Source: Paenibacillus sp. Soil766 (GTDB lineage Bacteria; Bacillota; Bacilli; Paenibacillales; NBRC-103111). From it: 64,000 nucleotides of DNA. Position numbers and translations under genes: made by a program. Location: positions 26,322 through 90,321 of the forward strand of contig NZ_LMSJ01000017.1 in assembly GCF_001428105.1 (NCBI RefSeq), written 5' to 3'. Under the pieces are notes generated by a model that was given only the letters and a program-made list of their open reading frames with translations, was not told where the DNA came from and made no database searches. Below are positions 24,940 through 34,094 of the stretch, piece by piece. Positions within the stretch are counted from its first letter, which is position 1, and the number at the start of each line of letters is the position of its first letter.

Positions 24940-26376
24940 ATGCAACAAACACCAGTTGATGAGGCCATCGATATTACTCAACTGCAAGCTGATATCAATC
25001 AGCATCTTGATCACGATCCGGATCTAGTCTTCATGCACATCCGTTCTACCCTTATTGCCTACATCTCAGGTTTGGTTGACGCGGAGCGGATTGAACGCGA
25101 GATAACCAAACCCTTATCTGAAGCGCAGCCAACAACAGAAACGCTTTCCTCTCATCTTCTAACACCCGAATTCAAACAAACCCATCTGTTTGAAACGTTG
25201 ATCGATAGTTTGCTCATTGGCTTTGTTATGATTGCCGAGCAAGGAGAGATGCAGGTGATATTGGCCAATCTGGCCTGCCTGCCACATCGTAATATTGAGC
25301 AACCTGAAACAGAATCAGGTGTCCGAGGTCCCAGAGAGGGCTTTACAGAGCATTTGGAAACCAATGTTTCTTTACTTCGACGTCGTTTGAAAACAGACAA
25401 ATTAAGGATCAGAACCTGGCAAATCGGCGCTCTTAGCCAAACGGAAGTACGGCTCATTTATTTGGATGGTATCGCGGACCAAGAAATTGTCGATGAAATC
25501 ATGAAGCGACTATCCGCTATTCATATTGATGCCGTACTGGAAAGCAGCTATATCGAGGAATTGATTCGGGATCATCCTTTCAGTATTTTCCCTACTTTGG
25601 AATACACAGAACGGCCCGATGTGGTAGCAGGTGCACTTTTGGAAGGGAAGGTATCTATTTTCACCAATAATACGCCCTTCGTATTAATTGCTCCGTTTCA
25701 ATTCTGGTCGGCCTTTCAGTCCAGTGAAGACTACTACTTGATGTTCAGCAGTGCAACCTTCATTCGGTTTATTCGCTCTCTATCAATTGTTCTGGCTCTT
25801 CTATTGCCTTCTCTCTATGTGGCCATTACAACCTTCCACCCTGAGATGCTGCCGACAAATTTACTGCTATCTGTCGCAGGAGCCCGGGAAGCCTCTCCTT
25901 TCCCTGCTATGGTCGAGGCACTCATCATGGAAATTACATTCGAAGCGCTCCGGGAAGCGATACTCCGGTTACCGCGCGTCATGGGACAAACCGTTAGTAT
26001 CGTTGGCGCTCTCGTCATCGGACAAGCGGTTGTGCAAGCTGGGATCGTATCGACCCCCATGGTCATCGTCGTTTCTGTGACGGGGATCGCTTCCTTCATG
26101 ATCCCGCGCTATAACATGACTTTCTCCATTCGGATTATGCGCTTACTGCTGCTCTTGCTCGCCGGAACGCTCGGCTTCGTCGGAATCCTGCTTGGGCTTT
26201 TTACACTTGCCCTCTATTTGACGGGAGTCCGCTCCGTTGGTGTTCCTTACTTATCTCCGATTGCACCTTTGCGGTTAAAAGGACTGCGAGACTTTCTAAT
26301 CCGTTCTCCGCATTGGCTTCTTAACCGGGATCTCGTCTCCACACCGCCAGAGGCTAGTAAGAAGAGGCACGAATGA
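24940..26376 (+). CDS. Spore germination receptor A subunit (GerA family), cluster 2
   Basis: A 478-residue protein with the conserved VRGPREGFTEHLETNVSLLR motif and the C-terminal helix region QTVSIVGALVIGQAVVQAGI. It is closely similar in layout to the cluster-1 A subunit and so is probably a paralogue with different germinant specificity. Its stop overlaps the start of the C subunit. It acts in the inner spore membrane. Confidence 0.93.
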   Translation: MQQTPVDEAIDITQLQADINQHLDHDPDLVFMHIRSTLIAYISGLVDAERIEREITKPLSEAQPTTETLSSHLLTPEFKQTHLFETLIDSLLIGFVMIAEQGEMQVILANLACLPHRNIEQPETESGVRGPREGFTEHLETNVSLLRRRLKTDKLRIRTWQIGALSQTEVRLIYLDGIADQEIVDEIMKRLSAIHIDAVLESSYIEELIRDHPFSIFPTLEYTERPDVVAGALLEGKVSIFTNNTPFVLIAPFQFWSAFQSSEDYYLMFSSATFIRFIRSLSIVLALLLPSLYVAITTFHPEMLPTNLLLSVAGAREASPFPAMVEALIMEITFEALREAILRLPRVMGQTVSIVGALVIGQAVVQAGIVSTPMVIVVSVTGIASFMIPRYNMTFSIRIMRLLLLLLAGTLGFVGILLGLFTLALYLTGVRSVGVPYLSPIAPLRLKGLRDFLIRSPHWLLNRDLVSTPPEASKKRHE

Positions 26377-27542
26377 TGAGTAAAATGAATCAACTGATGG
26401 CGTACACGATGATTCTACTCCTATTGACAGGGTGCTGGGATCGCAAAGAAATTAATGATATTGCCATTATTCAGCTTTCCGCATTTGACCTGATGTCAGA
26501 TACAGGCAAGTACCGTGGCTATGTGCAAGTTGCGATCCCCAAATCGATTGGTGCTGGCCAATTGACCACAAGCGGCGGCACGCAGCAGAAGACGTACATG
26601 TCGCTCGTCGATTATGGCGACAATATTGAGGCTATGACCGTGAAGCTAGAGCGTAAGCTTTCAAGAGATGTGTTGCCGTCACACCGCCGGATTTTCATGG
26701 TCGGAGAATCACTAGCCCGGCAAAACATGGCGCCCTTGCTAGATTTGATTTCAAGAAGTCCCAAAAATCGATTGCGCACCTATCTTGTCGTTGCTCGGGA
26801 TACCGATGCCAAAAGTCTCGTCGAGTCGGAGTATCCCTTGGAAGCCACGAAGGAAGAAGCCTTGCGTGAAATCCTTGTTCGTAAAATGCAGATCCCTTCG
26901 ATGCTCCGCAATTTCTATGCCTCCTCCGCTGCTCCTGGCATTGAGCCCGTAACAGCTGCGTTCTCCAAAGATAAGGATGGTAAAATTCTGCTCAGCAGCG
27001 TTGCCTTGTTTAATAAAACAACCTTGGTAGGCTATGTCGATGATATACAAGCTGTCGCACTTACGAGTCTGTTAGGCAAAAAGCCCTTCGGCGACGTGGA
27101 TGTAGCTCTCCCCGATCAGGAAAGTAAATTGTCAGTTCGAGTCACAAAGTTAACTGCTAAAAAACGAGTGACAGTTTCTTCCGATGAGCAACCTCATTTT
27201 ATTGTGGATATTACCGCTGAGGGCCGTATCATGGATAATCGATCGAATCTGGATCCAAGTGACCCAGCTATTATGGAGAAGCTCAATGTGTCCTTTCAAG
27301 AGGAATTAACGAAGAGTTATCAGAAGCTCTTTCACACCATGCAAACTACCTACAAGACAGATAATGCCGGTCTCGGACAGTCTGTCTATCGGAAGTATCC
27401 AAAGCTGTGGAAGAAAATCGAGAAGGATTGGGAGACTATTTATCCTGAAGTGGACGTTCAGTTCAAGGTTGCCGCTAATATTTATCAACTCGGCGTTCAA
27501 GGCGCTCCTTATTACCTGAGAGAGGATGAGATTAGTCAATAA
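26373..27542 (+). CDS. Spore germination receptor C subunit, Ger(x)C lipoprotein, cluster 2
   Basis: A 389-residue lipoprotein with signal and lipobox (ILLLLTGCWDRKEINDIAI) and GerAC-type domains. Two adjacent ATGs (26373, 26376) overlap the A-subunit stop. Its TAA overlaps the ATG of the next small gene (TAATG), so the operon continues with a fourth subunit. Confidence 0.92.
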   Translation: MMSKMNQLMAYTMILLLLTGCWDRKEINDIAIIQLSAFDLMSDTGKYRGYVQVAIPKSIGAGQLTTSGGTQQKTYMSLVDYGDNIEAMTVKLERKLSRDVLPSHRRIFMVGESLARQNMAPLLDLISRSPKNRLRTYLVVARDTDAKSLVESEYPLEATKEEALREILVRKMQIPSMLRNFYASSAAPGIEPVTAAFSKDKDGKILLSSVALFNKTTLVGYVDDIQAVALTSLLGKKPFGDVDVALPDQESKLSVRVTKLTAKKRVTVSSDEQPHFIVDITAEGRIMDNRSNLDPSDPAIMEKLNVSFQEELTKSYQKLFHTMQTTYKTDNAGLGQSVYRKYPKLWKKIEKDWETIYPEVDVQFKVAANIYQLGVQGAPYYLREDEISQ

Positions 27543-27751
27543 TGTGGCTCAAAATGACCGCTCTTACGATTCCATCTATCCTCATCGCCATCCAACAAAT
27601 GTCCTATTGGACGAAACAGGGAAAGGGAAGCCGCAAACAAGCGATTATCTTTCTCATCTGGATGATCATAGCTTGGGGGATTGGATGCGCCTTTATCTGC
27701 GGATTCAGACTTCCTGAGCCTACCAAGCCGTTATTCCCTGGTTGGAAGTAG
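27542..27751 (+). CDS. Small two-helix membrane protein, germinant-receptor D-type subunit
   Basis: A 69-residue protein with two predicted transmembrane helices (about residues 5-21 and 34-55). Short D genes encoding two-helix membrane proteins beside germinant-receptor operons are known in Bacillus and modulate receptor function. Coupled overlap with the C-subunit stop supports a role in the same complex. Cluster 1 has no such gene. Confidence 0.75.
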   Translation: MWLKMTALTIPSILIAIQQMSYWTKQGKGSRKQAIIFLIWMIIAWGIGCAFICGFRLPEPTKPLFPGWK

Positions 27752-27826
27752 ATCGGGTTAACACGCATCCGCATCTGCCCACATATATTAATCTCATTGA
27801 TTAATGTGTCGTGGGAGGAATTGTGC

Positions 27827-28696
27827 GTGAACGTATACCCGGTTGATTTGCTTATATTTGCTCCGCATCCCGATGATGAAATACTCGGGACCGCTGGTAC
27901 GATCATGGACGCCATTGCCTGTGGCAAGAGAGTTCATGTTGTATTCTTCACGAATGGCGATGGTTACCCGGAAGCGGCTACCCTCTTATTCGGCAAACCC
28001 CCAGAGGAGCTAGGGCCAGCGCATTACTTGGAGCTGGCGCGCATACGCCAGCATGAAGCGATGACAGCCGCGGCGCTAATCGGGCTCCGCCCGGAGGATT
28101 TGACTTTCCTCAGCTATCCAGATGCTGGGCTGGGTCGTGTATATGCCACTACGGGCGCCATGCCGCCGTTTCAGCAGCGTTTCACGCAGCGGCAGGCGAC
28201 CTACGGCGGGCTGGTACCTGATTTCCATTCGATGCATGATGGCTGTCCTGCACCGTATCGCAAGGCTTGTGCCCTCAGTGATACGAAGGCATTAATCGCG
28301 ATGTTGCAGCCACACGAGATTTATGTCACGGATGCTGCCGATACCCATCCCGACCATGCGGCGGCCCATGCATTCGTCATGGAAGCCATCCTGCAAACGG
28401 GATATTCAGGCGCAGTCTATACGTATTTGATCCATAGCGGTGCGGAATCCCAATGGCCATGGCCACGCGGCATCACGCCGGAGCTTCCTTTCGAGTCGCA
28501 TCTTGTAGAGGGACATCGCGTTCCCCTGAACGTACCTTGGCCACCACCGGTCCGACGGCCACTGACACTCGCTCAGGCCTATTGCAAGTGGCAGGCGCTG
28601 CTTGCTTACCGCACGCAGATTCCAGTTGAACCGGAATTTCTGCAATCTTTTATCAAATGCGAAGAAATTTTCTGGATACCGAATCTGTACAAATAA
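27827..28696 (+). CDS. PIG-L family deacetylase (LmbE-like)
   Basis: A 289-residue zinc hydrolase with the metal motif APHPDDEIL near the N terminus and THPDHAAAH around residue 180. Family members remove N-acetyl groups from sugar conjugates such as GlcNAc-malate in bacillithiol synthesis. The sequence is longer than BshB enzymes and sits alone, so the substrate is open. Start GTG 27827 is selected by GGGAGG eight bases before it. Confidence 0.88.
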   Translation: MNVYPVDLLIFAPHPDDEILGTAGTIMDAIACGKRVHVVFFTNGDGYPEAATLLFGKPPEELGPAHYLELARIRQHEAMTAAALIGLRPEDLTFLSYPDAGLGRVYATTGAMPPFQQRFTQRQATYGGLVPDFHSMHDGCPAPYRKACALSDTKALIAMLQPHEIYVTDAADTHPDHAAAHAFVMEAILQTGYSGAVYTYLIHSGAESQWPWPRGITPELPFESHLVEGHRVPLNVPWPPPVRRPLTLAQAYCKWQALLAYRTQIPVEPEFLQSFIKCEEIFWIPNLYK

Positions 28697-28743
28697 CTGC
28701 CGCTGCTTGTTCGCAGTGACTATGGGAGTGACTATGAGACGCT

Positions 28744-29484
28744 ATGAGCCGCATTTTATTGATTGAAGATGAAGAACGTATTGCCCGTGTGCTGCAGTTA
28801 GAGCTTGAGCATGAATGCTATGAGGTTCTTATTTGTGGGGATGGGCGATCTGGACTTCAAGCTGCCTTAAGCGAAGAAGGATGGGATCTCATCCTTCTTG
28901 ACGTTATGCTCCCCGAACTCAACGGACTCGAGGTTCTAAGGCGTCTTAGACAGGTAAATGCCTCCCTGCCCGTCATTCTCCTGACTGCACGCGACGCCAT
29001 CCCTGATCGTGTCAGCGGACTGGATCAAGGCGCCAACGACTATGTCACGAAGCCTTTTGCTACCGTGGAGCTGTTAGCCCGTATTCGCAGTCTGCTCCGG
29101 CAGAAGAGCTTGCAAGAGCAAGCGCCCGAACAGGATCATTTGCTGAAAATCGATGATCTCACGATGGATTTGAAGAGCCGCGCGGTTTCGCGTGAGGGTA
29201 CGGCCATTGAGCTGACGCCAACGGAGTTCGATTTGCTGCGCTTCTTGATTCAGCATCAGAATGAGGTGATGTCACGCGAGCAAATTATCACCGAGGTGTG
29301 GGGCTATGATTTTATCGGGGATACGAATGTTGTCGATGTGTATATTCGCTATTTACGTCAGAAAGTGGACAAGCCCTTCACGACCAAGCTGATTCAGACG
29401 ATTCGCGGCATCGGCTATTTAATTAAGTGTGAAAAGACAGAGTCAGAAGACACCTCCTCCTCTGACGGGCAAGAGTCCGTATGA
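28744..29484 (+). CDS. OmpR-family response regulator
   Basis: A 246-residue protein with a receiver domain (acidic pocket LLIEDEE, phospho-acceptor Asp in LILLDVMLP, switch Thr in LLTAR, Lys in VTKPF) and a C-terminal winged helix (ELTPTEFDLLRFLIQHQNEV; YIRYLRQKVD). The stop overlaps the kinase start (ATGA at 29481-29484), making a classic two-component pair, similar in order to ArlRS or YkoGH systems. The signal is unknown. Confidence 0.93.
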   Translation: MSRILLIEDEERIARVLQLELEHECYEVLICGDGRSGLQAALSEEGWDLILLDVMLPELNGLEVLRRLRQVNASLPVILLTARDAIPDRVSGLDQGANDYVTKPFATVELLARIRSLLRQKSLQEQAPEQDHLLKIDDLTMDLKSRAVSREGTAIELTPTEFDLLRFLIQHQNEVMSREQIITEVWGYDFIGDTNVVDVYIRYLRQKVDKPFTTKLIQTIRGIGYLIKCEKTESEDTSSSDGQESV

Positions 29485-30845
29485 GCCTAAGACTGAAAAT
29501 CACGTTATGGGTATCGATCGGATTGATGGTGATCTTATTCTTCAGCTTTACCTTCGTTTATTACATGTTTATCCGTGTGACAACGAAGGGCGAAATCGAC
29601 CTTTTGAAAGATAAAGCCAGTGCTTTATTACTGAAGGATCTACCTAACCATCCCGAATACTGGAAAGATAATATGCAGATGGATGAACTGCTCATTCCAC
29701 AAGAAATGCTGCGATATATTACGCCGGACTCGAAAGTCGCACATGAAATTTATTCGGATACGAATCTTGCTAGTTACCCTGCAAGCTATTCGACTAAGGC
29801 GTCTGAGGCCTTAGTTACCGATGCGGATGGCATTCTATTATTCGTTCGAACACCCGTATTCAAAGACGGGAAACAAGTGGCCCTCTTAGAAATAGGACGC
29901 AGCCTGCGAAGACTTGGCGTGTACTCGGAAATGTTGATCTCAATTCTTGTCCTGACTTCCATTGGTGCGCTCATCTTAGCTCTGATTGGGGGTTATTTTT
30001 ATACGAATGTACTGTTTCGACCGCTTAAACAATTCATCGCTACCATGCAAAATATTGAAGAAAGCGGTTCATTCCGTCATATTGAACTACCTGCCAACCA
30101 AGCTAATGATGAATTGAAGAGGCTTGGCAATACCTTCAATCGCATGATCGACAGGCTGCAAGATATGTTTCGGAAACAAGAGCAATTCCTCGCCGATGCG
30201 TCCCATGAGCTGAGAACCCCGCTCACCATTATTGAAAGCTACGCCAGTCTCCTGCGGAGATGGGCTTCTAGCAATGATCAATTGCGGGAAGAGGCACTAG
30301 AGGCCATCGTCTCCGAGTCCGCTCAGTTGAAGCTGCTCACGCAAAATCTGCTCTCACTCACGAATACCAACCGTGAAAACTGTGAACAACATGCAGACTT
30401 TGACCTTATTCCACTGGTAGAGCAAACCGCCGCGTCTCTGCGAGTTACCTCTTCCCGAGAGATTCGCGTACAGTGCGAGAACAACATGAAGGAACTCCCG
30501 ATGACTGGGGATTCCTATCAGATCAGGCAGTTGCTTATTATTTTAATAGACAACGCTTTAAAATATAGTCAGAAGATCGTAGATATTCGCATCTTTTTGC
30601 AGGATAAGCAGGTGGTTCTCAAGGTCATGGATCAAGGCATTGGCATCGCTGAAGAGGATCTCCCCCATATCTTTGACCGCTTCTATCGGTCTGATAAAGC
30701 TAGGAACCGCAAACAAGGAGGAGCAGGTCTGGGGCTCGCTATTGCCCAACATATTGTGCAAAAACATCACGGAACTATAGAGCTCCAAAGTACTCTAGGA
30801 CTAGGCTCCACAGCCGTTGTAACGCTTCCACAATCCTGTCAATAA
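29481..30845 (+). CDS. Membrane sensor histidine kinase, partner of the preceding regulator
   Basis: A 454-residue protein with two transmembrane helices (about 9-30 and 152-176) flanking an extracytoplasmic sensor of about 120 residues, then a HAMP domain, a HisKA domain with SHELRTPLTIIESY, and a HATPase domain with N, G1 and G2 boxes (IDNALKYS, DQGIGIAEEDLPHIFDRFYR, GAGLGLAIA). It senses an envelope or external signal. Neighbouring NlpC/P60 hydrolase suggests a cell-wall link, but no shared operator was seen. Confidence 0.93.
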   Translation: MSLRLKITLWVSIGLMVILFFSFTFVYYMFIRVTTKGEIDLLKDKASALLLKDLPNHPEYWKDNMQMDELLIPQEMLRYITPDSKVAHEIYSDTNLASYPASYSTKASEALVTDADGILLFVRTPVFKDGKQVALLEIGRSLRRLGVYSEMLISILVLTSIGALILALIGGYFYTNVLFRPLKQFIATMQNIEESGSFRHIELPANQANDELKRLGNTFNRMIDRLQDMFRKQEQFLADASHELRTPLTIIESYASLLRRWASSNDQLREEALEAIVSESAQLKLLTQNLLSLTNTNRENCEQHADFDLIPLVEQTAASLRVTSSREIRVQCENNMKELPMTGDSYQIRQLLIILIDNALKYSQKIVDIRIFLQDKQVVLKVMDQGIGIAEEDLPHIFDRFYRSDKARNRKQGGAGLGLAIAQHIVQKHHGTIELQSTLGLGSTAVVTLPQSCQ

Positions 30846-31082
30846 GAACATTATAAGGGGATTCTCATCATTCTCTCAGAATTGGGCTTCCCCCCTGATA
30901 TAGCACGAATTATAAGATTGCGTGGTAATTAATAGGGCAAATTTCATCTGGTATACTGAGTCTCAGGTCGACAACACATCGCCAAACTCATTGATCCGTA
31001 TGAACTAAGTTTACTTGAGATAAATTCAGCGGGAGCTTACCTATATAAGGTTTTCGCGATAAACTCTAAGGAGGCAACCCCT

Positions 31083-31631
31083 ATGAAAAACACACAACAA
31101 ACTTGGTACAAAAAATTAATCGTTACGGCATTGTCCGTGTCTATAGGATTATCAATAGCTGCAGCAGCTACACCAGGTAAGGCAGAGGCAGCTACAGCCG
31201 CGTCAACAGGAGTCACCAATGCTACAGCGCTTACAGCGTCAGCAACATCGACTTCCAGAGGCAGTCAAGTTATTTCTATCGGTAAACGATATTTAGGAAC
31301 ACCTTACAAGTTCGGAGCTACAGCAGGTCAAACTCGTAACTTTGACTGTTCTTCCTTCACGCAATATGTATTTAAAAAGGTAGGCGTTAACCTGCCGCGT
31401 ACATCGCAGCAACAAGCTCGTGTGGGTAAGTATGTATCCCGCAGCAACCTGCGTGTCGGAGATTTGGTGTTCTTCTCCATCCCGGGTAAGCCGGGTGTCA
31501 TTCACCACGTAGGGATTTATGCAGGCAATAATAAAATCCTTCAAACCTACGGCGCAGGCGGCGTTCGCGTTACCGATCTGCACAGCGGTACTTGGTCATC
31601 CCGTTATATGACAGCACGTCGCGTGCTGTAA
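31083..31631 (+). CDS. Secreted NlpC/P60 peptidoglycan hydrolase
   Basis: A 182-residue protein with a cleavable signal peptide (to about AEAAT) and a low-complexity Ala/Thr/Ser linker, then one NlpC/P60 domain. Catalytic Cys is in FDCSSFTQYV and His in IHHVGIYAG; the third polar residue is likely in the ILQTY region. It cleaves D-gamma-Glu-DAP-type bonds in wall peptides. No separate wall-binding repeat is present. AAGGAGG precedes the ATG. The 236-bp leader after the kinase gene was checked for a ydaO-type riboswitch, and none was recognised. Confidence 0.9.
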   Translation: MKNTQQTWYKKLIVTALSVSIGLSIAAAATPGKAEAATAASTGVTNATALTASATSTSRGSQVISIGKRYLGTPYKFGATAGQTRNFDCSSFTQYVFKKVGVNLPRTSQQQARVGKYVSRSNLRVGDLVFFSIPGKPGVIHHVGIYAGNNKILQTYGAGGVRVTDLHSGTWSSRYMTARRVL

Positions 31632-31634
31632 ACG

Positions 31635-31690
31635 AGAGATTGAGGGATTAAGGGATTGAGGGATTGAAGGATTAAGAGATTGAAGGATTG
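31635..31690. repeat. Seven tandem 8-bp repeats (AGRGATTR-type)
   Basis: Seven consecutive octamers of the pattern A-(G/A)-(G/A)-GATT-(G/A) start three bases after the NlpC/P60 stop. Units vary only at purine positions. Confidence 0.88.
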
Positions 31691-31734
31691 AGAGTCGAAT
31701 TAGATGGAAAACCTCCATCTATTTCGGCTCTTTT

Positions 31735-31890
31735 TGTGTATAAAATCCAAATAGCTGGATTTTCTCCCGTTAATATTGGCTATTTTCGCGAATAGGTGGA
31801 AAAACGCTGAAATTAGCTACATAAAATCCAGTTATTTTCATTTTCCGCTTGTTTTCTGCGGGAATAACTACAGGAAATACATCTAATTTG
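31735..31890. repeat. Dispersed AGCTGGATTTT-type repeats, locus 2
   Basis: Variants such as TAGCTGGATTTTCTCCCG (about 31751) and the reverse form ATAAAATCCAGTTA (about 31820) are interspersed with short AT-rich spacers. The pattern matches clusters near 13565, 54137 and 62416. Confidence 0.6.
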
Positions 31891-31894
31891 TGGC

Positions 31895-32100
31895 GGAGGA
31901 GCTCGTGGAGAGTTGGGCCTGATGCGTGTGGCGGGGGGTGAATATGGAGCAGGAGTAGCTGGATTTGTGGTGGAGCTCATGGGGAGTTGGACATGCTGTG
32001 TGCTGCGTGTGGCGGGAGTTGATGGGTGTTGGCCATGCTGCCTCTGGTGAGGAGAGTGTTGAACATGCTATGTGTGGCTGGGAGTGGAAATGGCGGCGGC
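31895..32100. repeat. Degenerate G-rich repeats
   Basis: Four imperfect copies of a unit like GAGTTGG-ACATGCTG-TGTGTGGCGGGAGTG begin near 31911, 31983, 32026 and 32057. The strand is strongly G over C. No credible gene is present in 31632-32120. Confidence 0.55.
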
Positions 32101-32120
32101 AGCAGTAGTTAGATTAGAAT

Positions 32121-32163
32121 CGAAAGACCCCCCTCAGCCATTTGGCGCGAGGGGGTCTTTCGG
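32121..32163 (-). terminator. Terminator of the Hsp20-like gene
   Basis: CGAAAGACCCCCCTC...GAGGGGGTCTTTCG forms a perfect strong stem. It ends the leftward gene whose stop is at 32178. Confidence 0.88.
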
Positions 32164-32177
32164 TTACAACGCGGTGA

Positions 32178-32642
32178 CTAGTACCGGATATACGCCTCAT
32201 GGTAGTTCTCCTTCAACCCGCGCTTGCGAATCTTGATCTCCAATACTCGCTGCTTATAAGTGACATTTGCTGTTCTAGGCAGTACCAGCGTTGGCACTTT
32301 TACAATTCGATTCTTACCATTCGTAAATCCAGTCAGTTTAATTTGATTCGATTTGACGAACACTTGGAGCGCTCTTGGATCTTCTTCCTTCGCAATTTTC
32401 ACCTTTACAATGACGTGCTCATGCGTTTCAAAGATTTCTGTACCAATGGCACCAGAGGATGAAATACTGGCATCCATGCCTGGCATCGCTTTTTTCAGCA
32501 TGTCCTGTACATATCCTTCAGCCCACGTCATATTATCTAGAAAGGTCTGCCCTTTTTCGGCGAACGGCAGCTTTTGTCCAAGAAACTTCTCAACCTGTTC
32601 CCACTTCAGCCAAGGATGGCGATTAAATCCGCTCAAGCCCAT
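32178..32642 (-). CDS. Hsp20/alpha-crystallin-like protein
   Basis: About 154 residues. An N-terminal arm with WLKWEQVEKFLGQKLPF is followed by an alpha-crystallin domain from about residue 70 (TEIFETHEHVIVKVKIAKEE ... VPTLVLPRTANVTYKQRVLEIKIRK). The divergent position next to gerP suggests a spore-coat role like CotM/CotP-type Hsp20 proteins. The start is uncertain: ATG 32642 is only two bases after GAGG, and a TTG at 32636 is better spaced. Confidence 0.75.
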   Translation of the reverse strand: MGLSGFNRHPWLKWEQVEKFLGQKLPFAEKGQTFLDNMTWAEGYVQDMLKKAMPGMDASISSSGAIGTEIFETHEHVIVKVKIAKEEDPRALQVFVKSNQIKLTGFTNGKNRIVKVPTLVLPRTANVTYKQRVLEIKIRKRGLKENYHEAYIRY

Positions 32643-32708
32643 CACCTCATTTTGCTAACAGTATATGTGCCTACGCCCGGATATGACACCCTCCCGAAAA
32701 TTCAGAGC

Positions 32709-32735
32709 ACCTCTAGGCGGATACCTCATATACTG
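32709..32735 (+). promoter_or_regulatory. Candidate sigma-K promoter of the gerP operon
   Basis: AC at 32709-32710, a 16-base spacer and CATATACTG at 32727-32735 approach the sigma-K consensus (AC, then CATANNNTA). The mother-cell sigma-K regulon includes gerP in Bacillus, so the location 31 bases before gerPA fits. The last position deviates. Confidence 0.5.
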
Positions 32736-32765
32736 TAGGTGTGATAACGCAAGGGGGATCGGATT

Positions 32766-32990
32766 ATGCCTGCTATCGTCGGGAATGTAAAAATCATTAG
32801 TGTCGGCTCCAGTTCTGTCGTTCATTTCGGCGATTCCTTTATTATTTCACCCACTAGCTCCTCCAAGACTTTTGCCGGGGCAGGTTCATTTAACACAGGG
32901 GATTTCCCGCGTGTCTATAATACGTACAGCACGACAGTCACCAATGATTCGGACTTTATTGATGCGAACGCGAGCGGCAATATCCTCTGA
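32766..32990 (+). CDS. gerPA: Spore germination protein GerPA (GerPA/PF family)
   Basis: A 74-residue protein beginning MPAIVGNVKII with FGDSFIISPTSSSKTFAGAG and NTGDF, the characteristic GerPA/PF pattern. GerP proteins are coat components that let nutrient germinants pass to their receptors. It is the first gene of the gerP operon, with CAAGGGGGATCGGATT before the ATG. GerPA and GerPF are paralogues and cannot be told apart firmly here; no second member closes the operon. Confidence 0.88.
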   Translation: MPAIVGNVKIISVGSSSVVHFGDSFIISPTSSSKTFAGAGSFNTGDFPRVYNTYSTTVTNDSDFIDANASGNIL

Positions 32991-33025
32991 CAATCGTCAG
33001 CCTAGAGCGAGGTGTTCCACGAATT

Positions 33026-33235
33026 ATGAACTGGACCATCCATCAAACCATCATGATTCAGCAGCTAAAAGTAAACTCTGTCGCCAACTCATCCGTTCTC
33101 CAAATTGGCACAGCGGGATCGATTCGTTCCTTGTCTAACCTATACAATACGGGCGGCTTCGTAGAGCCTGCTCCTGAGCTCGGAACGAGCGAGGTTAACC
33201 CTGTATCGCTTGTTCCTTTACCACCTGCGACATGA
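33026..33235 (+). CDS. gerPB: Spore germination protein GerPB
   Basis: A 69-residue protein with the family core SVANSSVLQIGTAGSIRSLS and YNTGGFVEPAPE. ATG 33026 is chosen because the family begins M-N-x-x-I-x-Q-T-I, although the ribosome site (GAGGTG) is some way upstream. It is located 35 bases after gerPA. Confidence 0.9.
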   Translation: MNWTIHQTIMIQQLKVNSVANSSVLQIGTAGSIRSLSNLYNTGGFVEPAPELGTSEVNPVSLVPLPPAT

Positions 33236-33337
33236 TACTAACGAGGCTTATTATGACGCGCCTCAAGATTAGCCAGACTAAGAAGCTGTCCTGTTCCCTT
33301 AGCCGATCTGAGCAATCCGAAAGGAGGGCTATGCCAA

Positions 33338-34048
33338 ATGACTAACACGATCACGTGGCAGCAATGGGCCCAACAACTGTGCACCTATGTCGAAATGCAA
33401 AAACAGCGCATCGACAAGTTAGAACAAACTGTCAATAAGCTGCAGGCGGATCTGAAAACAATGAAGGATGAGAAGCGCATCCATATTGATAAAATAGAAT
33501 ATAATTTTGACCAGCTCAAGGTCGAAAAGTTAGACGGGACGCTCACCATCGGAATCAGTCCTAGCGCAATAGATCAAATTGAGGATCTCAGCGTGAACGG
33601 TAATTCCTTGAACAAAGAGAATACAGGCGGCGGCATGGGAGCTATGGATATGAATCCTTTTTACCAAGGCGGGCAATATCAGGGGACAGGGCCAAACGGC
33701 GGGATCGGAGCGGATCAAGAGGCAGTGCGTGGAGAAGCTGCAAAGCAAGGCAGGGACATTCAAGCAGATGTTGCTAGCGGCATTGAACAGTATTTACGGT
33801 TTGGCGTACAGGGCGATATTAACAACCTTGAACATAAATATCAGCATCCGCTCGATGAAGATTACAAAGATTTGATTATCGAAGATATTCGCAAGCAACT
33901 GGATACTCGGATTCAGCATTATGTAAATCAATACCGCGGCGTTGGGTTCAAAGAACCCTTGGAAGCTGTAACCAATAATATTATGGACAAAACAAAGCAA
34001 GACATCCTTACCGCGATTGAGACTTACATATCCAGTCTGCCGAAATAA
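33338..34048 (+). CDS. gerPC: Spore germination protein GerPC
   Basis: A 236-residue soluble protein with an N-terminal coiled coil (YVEMQKQRIDKLEQTVNKLQ) followed by IHIDKIEYNFDQLKVEKLDG, typical of GerPC. A Gly/Asn-rich middle and helical C terminus follow. AAGGAGG lies upstream, and an ATG at 33330 in another frame overlaps without coding sense. Part of the coat permeability complex. Confidence 0.88.
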   Translation: MTNTITWQQWAQQLCTYVEMQKQRIDKLEQTVNKLQADLKTMKDEKRIHIDKIEYNFDQLKVEKLDGTLTIGISPSAIDQIEDLSVNGNSLNKENTGGGMGAMDMNPFYQGGQYQGTGPNGGIGADQEAVRGEAAKQGRDIQADVASGIEQYLRFGVQGDINNLEHKYQHPLDEDYKDLIIEDIRKQLDTRIQHYVNQYRGVGFKEPLEAVTNNIMDKTKQDILTAIETYISSLPK

Positions 34049-34094
34049 ATACTTGCACCTAGATCACCTATCTTAACGGAGAGAAGGGTTAAAG

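Noticed and set aside
30846-31082. c-di-AMP (ydaO-type) riboswitch before the NlpC/P60 gene
   Set aside because: This class often precedes wall hydrolases, but the conserved core elements were not found in the leader.
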